Shown here one piece after another: positions 32,148-42,634 of a stretch of DNA of 64,000 nt (positions are counted from its first letter, which is position 1; each line of letters begins with the position of its first letter). The notes under the pieces are model-generated. The model ran no database searches. It was not told the origin of the DNA and worked only from the letters and a program-made list of their open reading frames with translations. This stretch comes from Chloranthus sessilifolius. Taxonomy: Eukaryota > Streptophyta > Magnoliopsida > Chloranthales > Chloranthaceae. The stretch is taken from assembly GCA_021018995.1 (NCBI GenBank), contig CM037590.1, positions 88,134,097 to 88,198,096 of the forward strand, in the 5' to 3' direction. A program made the translations under genes and the position numbers.

Positions 32148-33569
32148 AATGAATAACAGTGAGCTCAAGCATATTAGGGTTAGGGTTAGATCATTTCTTC
32201 CATTTTTCTTTTCTTCTTTCTTAATTCAGCACTTGCTGGCTAACTCTCTTGTAATCAGTTGAGATTAATTTTTGTTTTATAATGGGCATTATTTGGAATA
32301 TTGGAAGCTGATTTGGGGTGTTGCACAGGCTGTTGCCTTCGAAACACGGATTGTAAGATTCTTTTACAATTTTGTCAGTTTTATTATTTTAATTAGATCT
32401 GTGGTCTTTTTGTTTTCCTTGCATAGAAACCTATTGAATTTAGACATCGATGCCTATAGGTCTGAGACCCCCATTGTGGTTTGAGCTATTTTTCCTTGCA
32501 ACAATGGTGGCAGCAACAGACTTATTATTTTGTCTTAGGCCTCTGTGATTGAACCCTCTCCCTTGGATAGTCTGTGACCATTTAAGTAGACAAATTATAC
32601 CCTTAAGAGGAGTCTAAATCATAGATTTGAGATGAATTCTTCTTCTCTGCACATGAGCTGGTAAGCCTTGTTAGAGATTATGCAAAACCAAACTGCCCTC
32701 TATATGAAATGCCATCATCAGATTGTAGATCTGATTTGGTTACAGAGATTGCAGACTTGTGAGCTAGATCATTGCAGGCCTTTTGTAGTAATGATCAACT
32801 GAGTCTAGAGCCCCTTTTGGTCCTTGATTAGAGGTGATTCTCATCTAATTTTAAGGATTGATTGCTCCTATGGATGCATGTGCTTGTAGCCTTGCAAACA
32901 TAGTGTCTGTAATAGTATTCTTGTTCTGATTTAACCCATTGCTGGGAGGAAATCTCTTGGATAGTCTGTGACCATTTAAGTGGATAGATTATAGTCTTAG
33001 GATCAATCCCTTCAATTGATTGAACCTCCTCTATTGGATAGTCTTTGACCATTTAAGTAGACAGGTTATAGCCTTAAGAGGAGTCTAGATTACATGGTTA
33101 CTTTGGATTCTTTTACCTTGCTGATGTGCTAGTAGCCTTCAGAAGGATTCCTGCAGAATCAACCCTAGACTTGAGTTTCATAGCTAATTTGCTCATAGCT
33201 GCTTACTTCTCATAATTTTATCTTTATTTGCCACACAATCATCATCACCCTTCTTTGAACCCTTTTTATAGTTTAGGATTATACTTTGTATTTTTAGTAG
33301 ATTAGTTGTGACACTTAAACTCCCTTTTTAGGATTGCCAGGTCTGTAGCCAGATCTGGAGGGCCTACTAAAATAACCCTTTGGGGTTAAAGATCAATCAT
33401 CCAAGTGGGACAAACTCTTACTTACTCAAAACTTGCTATAACAGCCCTAGATCTTGCAGGACTATGTTTATTTTAGATTGTTGTGCTAACCCCTTTTTCA
33501 TCTCTTCCTTTGATTTATTTTCCACCACTGTTTGCCAACAAAATAACAACAAGCATTTGAAAAATATTA
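32148..33569 (+). repeat. 5' LTR of element C, 5'-truncated
   Basis: It has the CAGCACTTGCTGG hairpin (about 32227) and three TGACCATTTAAGT(G/A)GACA elements at about 32575, 32968 and 33048, with CAAAACTTGCTATAACAG near 33437. It ends about 10 bp before the PBS. The U3 motif array and the usual TGTTAAG start are missing, so the join with the A' LTR at about 32148 is a deletion junction. Confidence 0.75.
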
Positions 33570-33578
33570 AAGAGTTTT

Positions 33579-33595
33579 TGGCGTCGCTGCCGGGG
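33579..33595 (+). other. Primer binding site of element C (tRNA-Asp type)
   Basis: TGGCGTCGCTGCCGGGG, two mismatches from the site of element A, in the usual AGAGTTTTTGG context just after the LTR. Confidence 0.85.
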
Positions 33596-33918
33596 ATCTT
33601 TGATTATTAGTAGACCTGAGTTTTTACTTTGTATTTAATAAATTCATTTGTAGCAGTTGCTTTAATTGAATAAAAGTACTAATAATTTTTGTTGGAATTT
33701 TTGCAGATTTGGACAACAGCAGAAGGGAAAAGCAAGAGCTGTAGCTGGAGTTTAGCTAGCTTCTGTTTGCATTTCTTTTACCCTAAAACTTAGCTCCATT
33801 GCTGTTGAATTCCCTGACAGTAGTTGTTTAGACGTAAATTTTATTTAGCTATAATTTTTGTTTGCAAATTATTTAAGTGTGCTGTGAGTGTTTAATTTAC
33901 CTGCTGTTCTATGTGTGT

Positions 33919-35499
33919 ATGTTTGGTAGAAGGTCCCTTAACCCTAAATTATAACCTTTAATTCCTGAGGTAGAAAGGGTCCTTAGACTAAGAAACACCA
34001 CCCCAGCCCCTGTTATTGAAACTGAGCCAGCTATGATGATTGAGAGGCAGAGGATACTGAAGGAATATAATGCACCAGGGGAATATACATCCCCCTTCTG
34101 TAGTCAATTTCCTTCAATTGAGGGAAATTATGAAATAAAGTCCTCCACCATCAACATGTTGCCATCTTTCTATGGGCTCAGTAAGGAAGATCGTTACAAG
34201 CACATTGATGAGTTATTGGGGCTTTGCACCACATTTAGCATTGCTGGCTTGGGACCGGAAGCCACCAAACATAGGCTTTTTCTTTTTTCCCTAAAGGATA
34301 AAGCCAACACTTGGCTCTCTAGGCTCCCAGCCAATAGCATACAGACATGGAATGATCTCCAAAACCAATTTCTGGCAAAATTCTTCCCTATGAATAAAAC
34401 TAGTCAGATGAGGACGAGCATAACTTTATTTACTCAATCCTCAACTAAAGATTTTCATGGAGCATGAGAAAGGTTTCAAGAAATATTAAAACAATGTCCC
34501 CACCACCAAATTCCGCAGTGGTAGCTTGTACAAGTCTTTTATCAAGGAATTGATCCCAAAAGTAGGGACATGGTGGATGCCTCTTATGGGGGTAGTTACC
34601 TCCACAAGATAGCTGACGAGGCATGGGAATTGTTTGACATTATAGGTGAGAACTCCATGCAGCAGGAGTCACTGTCCCGCAATGATAGTTAGACCCAACT
34701 AGAATGGTGAAAAAATCCACCTCTAGAGGTGGCATGTATGAGGTCAAGATGCAGAGTGAATTAGAAAGGAAGGTGGACAACCTGAGCTTAAAATTTGATA
34801 AATTGATGAATGTGATGCAGCCTAGATTGGCTGCACAAGTGGAAGAGGCATCTCTGATATGCCAATCTCCCACACATTCACTTCAAGAATGTCCATAAGC
34901 TAATCAGTTATCTAAATTGGTTATGGAACATGCCAATGCTACCTAGGCATATGGGCAGCAACCTGCTAGGTACACCTAGAGAAACCACCCCAATATGAGG
35001 TAGAGATAAGACACATATCAGCATCCCCAGCAGCAGTAGTTGGCAGTACCATACAGACCACAACACCAATTCAATCAGGGATATGCACCTAGGTAGAATT
35101 TTTAACTGCCTGCTCCATAGACAAATCAGTTGGTTTTGCCCCTATCATAGCCCATATCCTCTTCTTTTAAAGAGTAAATACTGGTATCAATGTAAAATCT
35201 GAGAAACTTGGCACAAACTGTGAACTCCCATGGGCAAAGCATTAAAAAAATAGAGGACCAACTGGGTCAAATCTACAATGCTTTGAATAAGAGAGAGGAG
35301 GGCAAGTTACCTAGTCAACCCTAAAGGGCAGTACATGATTGGAGAAGGCTCTTCTACTCATGAGGAGGCTAATGTAATCACTACCCTAAGGAGTGGCAGG
35401 GTGGTTGAGAATCAAGTGGGCAAAGTAGCTGAGGAGACCATGGAGAATGAAAAAGAAAAAAAATATGAGTGTATAAGAAGATTTGAATTCATCCCCTGC
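33919..35499 (+). pseudogene. Element C Gag, interrupted by E1
   Basis: The start ATG at 33919 (MFGRRSLNPKL) is followed by a TAA after 11 codons. The same frame is then open to 34467 with ERQRILKEYNAPGEYTSPF, NYEIKSSTINMLPSF and LFSLKDKANTWLSRLPANS. The zinc-knuckle part (34704-34898) reads EEASLICQSPTHSLQEC: the first cysteine is serine. The C-terminal part (35335-35499) has EEANVITTLRSGRVVENQ and is cut at FIPC by the LTR of E1. Several frame changes lie between. Confidence 0.82.
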
Positions 35500-35888
35500 T
35501 GTAGACACCCAAATTCAACCCAAGGCCTGATCAATCTGTACTTCGGGAGAGATGTACCCCTGTGCTTCTGATGGCACCCCCTGAACCCTTAGGAACCTAC
35601 CTAGACCATTAGGAATCACCCTAAAACCTTTAGACCCATTCCCCCAATCCTTAGAAGTCACCCCTAAACCCTAGAATCCCTTCCCAGACCTAACTTAAAC
35701 CCTTCTGAGCGGTTGATGGGATGAGAGCTATAGAATTTCACACAGACCATTACCAAGGATGAGCCATATACCATTAGAAAGAGGACTTCTCTAGCTTTCC
35801 AGCAAGGTAAAGATCACCCAATTTGGAGCTACGGTTCAAAAGTTATGGCCGATTGAAATTTCACATAAAATCATAAAAATTTTGCTCA

Positions 35889-36103
35889 GGCGTGTATAAT
35901 ACATACGCCCAGCCAATTTAGCCCCAGATTAGTCAGGCGTATATACTATATACGCCTACCTTTTTTGGGGGAAATTTGGTCGGGCGTATATAATATATAC
36001 GCCCAGCATAGGTGGGACCCACCACGGGCTTCATCTTCCCAAAGCTCCCCTATTTTTGGTGAAATTTACTGTTCCTAAATTGGGCGTATATAATATATAC
36101 GCC
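35889..36103 (+). repeat. Palindrome array in LTR E1 (47-bp spacing)
   Basis: Four 21-bp palindromes start at 35889, 35936, 35983 and 36083. The intact form has 10-nt arms GGCGTATATA and TATATACGCC around one central base (A or C). The first copy is decayed by transitions. Start-to-start spacing is 47, 47 and 100 bp. Spacers of about 26 bp are much less alike than the palindromes. In LTR E2 the equivalents start at 46144, 46191, 46239 and about 46334. Confidence 0.88.
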
Positions 36104-36376
36104 AATTTTAGCTACGAATCGGCCATCGCTTAATTTCCTTCATCTAGTTTGACCCTTTGACCATCCCCTTTGTTGGGATGGGTGTCTTGAGGTTGGTTGC
36201 ACCCCCTTTGAGCTTATTGGCAACCCTTAAGTCACCCATGGTCTCACCCCATCATCTGCCAATAAAATCAATTTCCCAAAACCCTAGGAGCTTGAAAACT
36301 TAGAAAACCTTAGATGGGGGATTACCTAATTGCTAAACCAGTTAGCTCTTAAGTAATCTCCTAATCTATCCCTTCT

Positions 36377-36386
36377 CTATAAATAG
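36377..36386 (+). promoter_or_regulatory. TATA box of LTR E1
   Basis: CTATAAATAG within TCTCTATAAATAGAGAGG matches the plant TATA consensus and is kept in LTR E2 (46634-46643). It lies about 270 bp after the last palindrome and about 700 bp before the LTR end. Confidence 0.7.
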
Positions 36387-37088
36387 AGAGGCCCCCCTCT
36401 TCCCAAAGGGTTGAATTTTTGTTGAAGGATTAGAGAGTGCTTAAGAGAGAACCCTAGTGAGAGAAAATGCCAATATTTTTCCAGAATTCCAGCATGCATA
36501 TTTCACCTATTTCAGTCCATTTCCACCATTAGATCACTCCCTTTAGCTAAAGTCTAGCCTTTAGCCTCACTCTACACTTCCTATTTTACCGAATCCTAGT
36601 GTTAGAGTCCATTTCCATACCGTTTAATCCATTGGAAGCACGCCAAAGCGAAGATCTTCCACGGTGCAACAAGGGCCCGTGAGCTCCGGCTCACCCCTCT
36701 CTTCCTCTACCTTCTTGGTGTCTCCTCCGTCCAAGGATTCAAGCCGTTACGCCCCCGAAATTTCGGTTTGGCTCAAAGCTTGATAGGACCGTATTGCCTT
36801 CGGGCAAGGGGAAACTCCGCCCTTTTATTTTTATTTTTGGCCATAGATAGAGACCGCTACGTGCGGGTTGATCGGGTGCCTAAACCCTTCCCGATCGATA
36901 ACCGAAGCCCCTACCCTAGAGCCTTTGGCAAAGACCGGTAAATTAGAGTCATATTTAGCATTTCGGTGCTCAAAATATCGATTTGAAGGTTTCCCGGGTC
37001 ACCAAAAGATCTGGGTGGCGATTCTACATTTTCATCAATAGCGAGCGCTTCGCCATGACGGGTTCGGGAGGAACCACGGTCGCACAGA

Positions 37089-37105
37089 TGGCGACTCCGC
37101 TGGGG
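37089..37105 (+). other. Primer binding site of element E1 (tRNA-Arg type)
   Basis: TGGCGACTCCGCTGGGG, one mismatch from the complement of the plant tRNA-Arg 3' end commonly used by Tat/Ogre elements. It lies 2 bp after the LTR end. The E2 equivalent at 47357 reads TGGCGACTCTGCTGGGG. Confidence 0.85.
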
Positions 37106-38545
37106 ATGATCACCCTAGCCCTTCCCCTCTTGTTGGCCTTGTTTTTTTGTTACTAAACATTGTTGTTTCCTTCTTATTTTCTGCTATTTTTTATATGTTT
37201 TTGTTGTTTTTACTAACGTACTCACCCCTACGATTCAGTCCTTTAAGTGCCTTAGCCGTTTGGCGGGCCTACGTGCGCCTCTAAATTTCCGTTTTTACAA
37301 ATCTTGTCATTTAAACCGCCTTAGCCATTTGGCGGGCCTGCTCGCATTTATTTTCAAGTCATTTAAATTTTAGTCATTTACGAGCCTTAGCCATTTGGCA
37401 GGCCTACTTGAGCACTTTATTTCGGTCATCATATTTCACCTTTGAACGCCGGCTCGTTGAGGCGGCACGGGCTTGTCATCCCCGACCCGATTTTGGACTT
37501 ATTTTCACTCCCCTATAAAAGTTTGTAATTAAAAGTGAACCAACAGTATGGGGACATAATTGAATTTATTTTTGCATTTTTGGGTAATTTTCGGGGGGTT
37601 TAGGCACATATACAATTTACCCGATTCCCAGTAAGGCGGCAGCCCTAGTGGTGATGATCCTGAAAAGAACCACCTTCGATTACACGAGAAGGCGCTTGCT
37701 TGAGTATATCGGTTGGGTTGCCAATTCCGATCAAGCTATAAAACCCACATTGGTCAGAGCGTAGACAACCCAAAATTCAGCCGTGTATCCCTAGGAAATT
37801 GAAAGGAGGGACCCGATAACATACACAGCAGTCCCCGGGAGCATCCCTTCCTAGAAACCAGTTCAAAGACCCACATTAGACTTGCTATTCCTTTGTCAAA
37901 ATTAAGGCCGAAGTATTTTTCGCGTATATATTATATACGCCCAGCCAAAATCCCCAGAAAATAGCTAGGCGTATATAATATATCGCGATTTAAGCGGTAT
38001 ATATTATATCGCTTGACCAAATCTGCCTTTTTTTGGTCAGGCGTGCATAACATATACGCCCGATATACATAGCCACAACAACCCGACACGAGGCCCAATC
38101 CATCACCCAGTTCCCGATTAGCGGTATTAGTGCCTGATGGCCTCCCGCATCCTCTAACACCCAACATGCCCCCGCCAAATCAAAAGAAGGCAACTTCTCA
38201 TTGATTTGTTCCGGGGGATCGGGTCGTTTGCGTGGATTCCCGCACCTTCAATAGAACGAAAGGGTTCCCTTTCGCCTCTTCCGAAGTGTGTCGGATCCCA
38301 CCGTGGGACCTACTAAAGGTACATATATCGCCCGAGACGGGAGTTGACCCTGGGCACCAGGTCATCATTCTAGGTAGAGGGGAGTTAATTTCCATAAATA
38401 AAAAAAAAATAAAAAAGAGAAGAAAAATCCTCATCTTAAAAAAAAATCCACCTACAAAAAAAAACCAAAATATCATCATTTTCTAAAAACCAAAAAAAAC
38501 CAAAGAAAAATAATCAAAAGAATATATTGTGGTGCGACCGCCACC
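37106..38545 (+). other. Leader region of element E1
   Basis: 1.44 kb without a convincing ORF. It holds three copies of GCCTTAGCC(G/A)TTTGGC(G/A)GGCC at about 37250, 37318 and 37384 (spacing 66-68 bp). A second palindrome cluster lies at 37921-38060 and an A-rich stretch at 38396-38520 just before the gag ATG. E2 has the same plan at 47374-48890, with its A-rich stretch at 48680-48880. Confidence 0.75.
37921..38060 (+). repeat. Palindrome cluster in the E1 leader
   Basis: Four AT-cored palindromes related to those of the LTR lie at 37921, 37968, 37992 and 38040. The third has outer arms AAGCG and CGCTT in place of GGGCG and CGCCC: both sides changed together, preserving the pairing. The fourth (GGCGTGCATA...ATATACGCC) is decayed. 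In E2 the cluster is at 48202-48341 with the same AAGCG/CGCTT copy at 48272-48296, followed by a further perfect palindrome, CCCAGTATATACTGGG (48339-48354). Confidence 0.8.
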
Positions 38546-41500
38546 ATGGCAACCTCAAACTCATCTTGTAGAAGAAAGGTATTCGGCCCATATCCGAGAC
38601 ATCGATCGAACACTCGTCAGCGGATCATGTCAAGAGCCGATACATCCCCACCGTCATCCCCATCCCATTCCCATGTAGGAGAAGACCCGATCTCCGACAC
38701 CTTCGCCCAAACCCGGTTCGATATCACGGGTGCTTTTGGGGCACCCGTGTTCACCTCCACCCCATCCCCCTCCCTCACATTCTCCCAACATACCCCCTTT
38801 TCATCCCCTACTGAAACCCCTCATTTCTCAACCAATCCATACATCCCCATCTCCCATCCAAACACCCTTACCGCATCCCCGTATTTCCAAAGACCCCATA
38901 GGGAGCCCCATTCCCCGCCTACTTCCCACATTCCATCCCTCTCATCATCCATGCCCCTTGCATCCCACATCCCATCCACCCCATCTTACAGACCATTCCC
39001 ACCACCTGGCCCATCCACATCCCAACATACCCCCCAATTTACCAAGGTCATGCCCAATTTTTCCCAACCCCCTCCATCCTTAAGTGAGCCATCACCCCCC
39101 AATCTCGCACCTGAATCCATGACCTCAATGGAGGACATGAGAACAATGTATGCCCTGTGGGCTGCTTCTCGGAATCCTACATCTCAAACCCCGCATCCAA
39201 ATCTCCAAAACCTCCATACCCCATTCCCTCCTAACCATGCCCAACCACCCATCGTCCATACCTCCCAAAATCCCCCACCTCAATTCCAGACCCAAACCCA
39301 CACAAATCCATGGGCCTAAGCCCAAACACCTCTAGAGCCATGGGCCCAAGCCAAAGCCCATCAGACCCAGGCCCAAAACCCCCAAAACTCATGGGCCTAA
39401 GCCCATCAGGCCGAGGCCCAGAACCCTCAAAACCCATGGGCCCAAGCCCATCAAGCCAGGCCCAGAACCCTTAAAACCCATGGGCCCAAGCCCATCAGGC
39501 CCAGGCCCATAATCCTTAAGGCCCATGGACCCAAGCCCATCAGGCTCAGATCCAGACCCAAAACCCTCAAAACCCATGGGCCCAAGCCCAAACCCATCAG
39601 ACCCAGGCCGAAGTCCAAGCCCCCCAGGACCTTTGGACCCAAACCTATCAAGCCCAAGGCCCATGGACCCAAGCCCATCAAGCTCAGATCCAAGTCCAAC
39701 CCCTTCATGACCCATTAGCCTAAACCCAACAAGGTCCATTGACCCAGAGTCATACCAACCCCCACCCCCAAGCCCAAGACCCCTCAATCCAAGCCTTCCA
39801 AAACCATCAAACCCAAATCCCTCAAACCCAAGGCCCATCCACCCACGCTCATCAAGGCCCATTCACTAACCCCATACCCCCCACCAGTACCCTTCATTCA
39901 CCTATACCCCTTACGCCCCCATCCCACCTCCAAGGGGAAATCCAATCCATCCCATTCCTAAAACCCACAACATCCATACCTCAATCACACCCCATCACCC
40001 CAGAATGTGCACCTAGACATCACTTACCCTAAGCGCTCACCCATTTATCCCTTCTCAACCCCTACAAACCATATGGCCCCACCAGGTCATCCAACCCCTC
40101 ACCCCCCAAGTCCAAATAGCAGAACTCACCCCTCACCAATACCATGACCAACAATATGAGGAGGATGAAATCCGCAACAGTGGAGGAGTTGCCAGCTTCA
40201 GCCCTCCCGAGCCCACCATCGTCACACCTAGGGTCGAACAAAATCAGGGGGAAGCAGTCCCCGCTATAGCCTCAAAAGAACCAGAACAGTTGAAAGAACA
40301 AATAGACAGAATACAGAAGCAACTGATAAAGATGGGAGGAATAGAACTACATTCAACAGACTTTTCAGACTTATGTCTGTTCTCTGATGTCCCCCTGCCA
40401 CAGAAATTCAAGATGCCATCATTTGATAAGTATAATGGCACTGGCAACCCCATCGCCCACTTAAAATCTTACTGTGGGGATATGTGCCGATGGCGAGATG
40501 CGACTCCTAATCAAAGTGTTCCGGAAAGAGATTAACTGCCCAACACCGAGATGGTTCACATCCCTCGAACCGTCCATGATAAAAATTGGAAAGATCGACA
40601 CGCTTATTTCAAGAACAATATGTCTATAACATGGACATAGAACCAAGGAAGTCGATTTGGCCCGATTAAAGCAAAGACATGATGAAACATTCAAGTGCTT
40701 ACTTGGGGAGGTGGAGGCATTAGCGCTCGGGTAACTCAGTTCCGATGATGAGCAGATTGAATTGATAACCAAGGGAGCCCTCCCAGTCATCGCAGATTTT
40801 TTAGTATATCAGCAACAATCTAGTTATGCTGATCTAGTTCGAAATGCCATTAGAGAGGGCAGGTTAGGAAGGAATGTGGCCAACGGGGCCACCGGGGTTC
40901 GAAAAGCGGCCGAACCAAGAATTGAAAGAAGACCAGGGACAGAGGTACAGAATATTGTTTACCCCCAGGCCAATACCAATGCCCCCCCCGATACAGCTCC
41001 AGGTTACACAACCACCCCCGGCCCGTTTCGACCAAGCAGCAAGGCCAAGCAATGGAGCAAGAGCCCCGTTTACCCAGGAGCAGATGAAAGCATGATTTGA
41101 ACGAGTGTTCACACCATTGGGGCAATCCTTGAGTGTCCTATTGTCGGTATTGCTACAAAAAGGCCTGGTCAATTGACTCCAACCTCGCCCGCCACCCCAT
41201 CCCATAACGAGGAACTATGATCCGAATCTGCATTGTAATTTCCACCAGGGACGGGGTCACCCTACGGACCAGTGCTTTCCACTAAAACACACAGTCCAAG
41301 ATCTGATAGAGGCAAGAAAAATCATTTCCCTGCCACTTCCTCAAGGGCAGAACTAGAATATCCATCAAGCCCCTCTACCACCGCACCTAGGAGGCCCCAG
41401 GCCTAACATTCAATGGATAGAGGAGGAAGAAGAAGAATTTGACCCTTCAAATTATATCAGTAATCAGGAGGAGTTTTCACTCCCTAGGTCGAACGAAGAT

Positions 41501-42600
41501 GAACTATCTATTGGGGTGATCGAGCCATTGTATCTGGCTGATTATTTCCCCATGCCGGCATACCAAGAGGAGCCCTTAGATATAGGGCAGTATTTTTTCA
41601 CCCCTGCTCCCGCCTATCAAATCCAAACGAGCACCGCCCCGCCGTAATCATACGCATATCCACCCCACGCCTAATTTACCCCACACACCCCTCCGTCACA
41701 CCCAAATCACCCCACACCATACACAACTCCGCCATCCCTGTATTATCCTACCCCATACACGCTCTCAAATCTCGCCACTCAATACACTACTCCGCCATCC
41801 CCAAGTTACCCCATTCCATACACAACTTCAAATCCCACCACCCAATTTACCCCATACACCCCTCCGTCACCCCCAAATTACCCCGCTCCATGCACAACTC
41901 CATCATCCCCAATATATCCCATTTCATCCACAAACCCATCATCATCCCACCAGGCCACAAACCCTTTATATCCTCCTATTCCACCCACTACCCCGCCATG
42001 TCCCAATCATCCCGCTCCATGCACCATTCCATCACCCCCAATTTACCATACGCCATCCACAAATCCGTCATCATCCCACCATGCCACCCCATATACAAAC
42101 CCTTCATATCCCTATCACCTCGCTCCTCTGATGTCTCCCCATCCCTCCATCCCGGTCACACTCCCACCATCCCTTCATTATTTTGGCCCCAACCCAACTC
42201 CACCGCCACCCAAGCAAGCAACCCCTCACCCAATCCCCTTACCACCTACTCCTAATCACTACTGGTCTTACCAAGCCCAGGCAATACCTACACGAGCCCC
42301 CCCTGCACCCACAAATTCTACCCTGCCAATTCCCGCCACTACCATTCTGCCCCCTACTGGAGTCAATCTAGTGGGACCCGAGAAACTGGCGTGTCTAACC
42401 CAATCCTCCCCGGAATTACCATGCACTCCTTTCCTTATCCCGAAACCTGCCTATGACCCGCATCAAGTGCCGTTGAGCTATGAACAGACAGACATGAATG
42501 CCGGGTGCAACCAAGAGGAGGCTGTTGAATTTGTTACCCGATCAGGCCGAATTTCTACACAGTCGGAAGCATCAGGGGCTGTCAGAGGAGAAAAGAAGAA
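38546..42600 (+). pseudogene. Element E1 Gag
   Basis: Start ATG 38546 in a strong context (GCCACCATGG). The N-terminal 250 codons are rich in Pro, Ser and Thr (MATSNSSCRRKVFGPY...). An in-frame Pro/Gly minisatellite follows (39390-39720). The Tat-type core (40290-41100) reads KFKMPSFDKYNGTGNPIAHLKSY, then a broken stretch. Next come CNFHQGRGHPTDQC (about 41232-41273), the unusual CX2HX4HX4C knuckle of this lineage, and a second Pro/Tyr/Thr-rich repeat region (41690-42250). Frameshifts and stops occur throughout. The long proline-rich segments make it much larger than Athila Gag. Confidence 0.82.
39390..39720 (+). repeat. Pro-rich coding minisatellite in E1 gag
   Basis: Units beginning CCATGGGCCCAAGCCC recur with ATGG at 39391, 39436, 39480, 39525 and 39576 (45, 44, 45 and 51 bp). 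They encode repeats of the type PMGPSPNPSDPG. In E2 the region 49685-49905 has spacings of about 57, 51, 57 and 51 bp, all multiples of three. Copy number and unit length differ between E1 and E2, so the array has changed recently. Confidence 0.8.
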
Positions 42601-42634
42601 GAAAGAATAGGCCGCAGGGAATCCCTTTGAAAAA

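Larger units (their letters stand above)
32148..35499 (+). mobile_element. Element C: Athila-like retrotransposon, partial
   Basis: This is a plus-strand relative of A' and B: LTR without its U3 start (32148-33569), PBS (33579-33595), leader, broken gag to 35499. There the 5' LTR of E1 has inserted. Its pol is not in the window and would lie beyond E1 and E2. A' and C are head-to-head and share the same gag order, forming an imperfect inverted repeat. Confidence 0.8.
35500..37086 (+). repeat. 5' LTR of element E1
   Basis: The LTR is 1587 bp, TGTAGACACCC...CGCACA, with short inverted ends TGT/ACA. It has four AT-rich palindromes at 35889-36103, a TATA box CTATAAATAG at 36377-36386, and two strong inverted repeats in the transcribed part: GTGAGC/GCTCAC (36679-36694) and GATCGGG/CCCGATC (about 36869-36895). 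It matches the E2 LTR along its whole length. Confidence 0.9.

Noticed and set aside
39231-39862. Glycine/leucine-rich minus-strand ORFs
   Set aside because: Antisense shadows of the proline-rich gag minisatellite of E1; the same appears opposite E2 gag (49653-50042).
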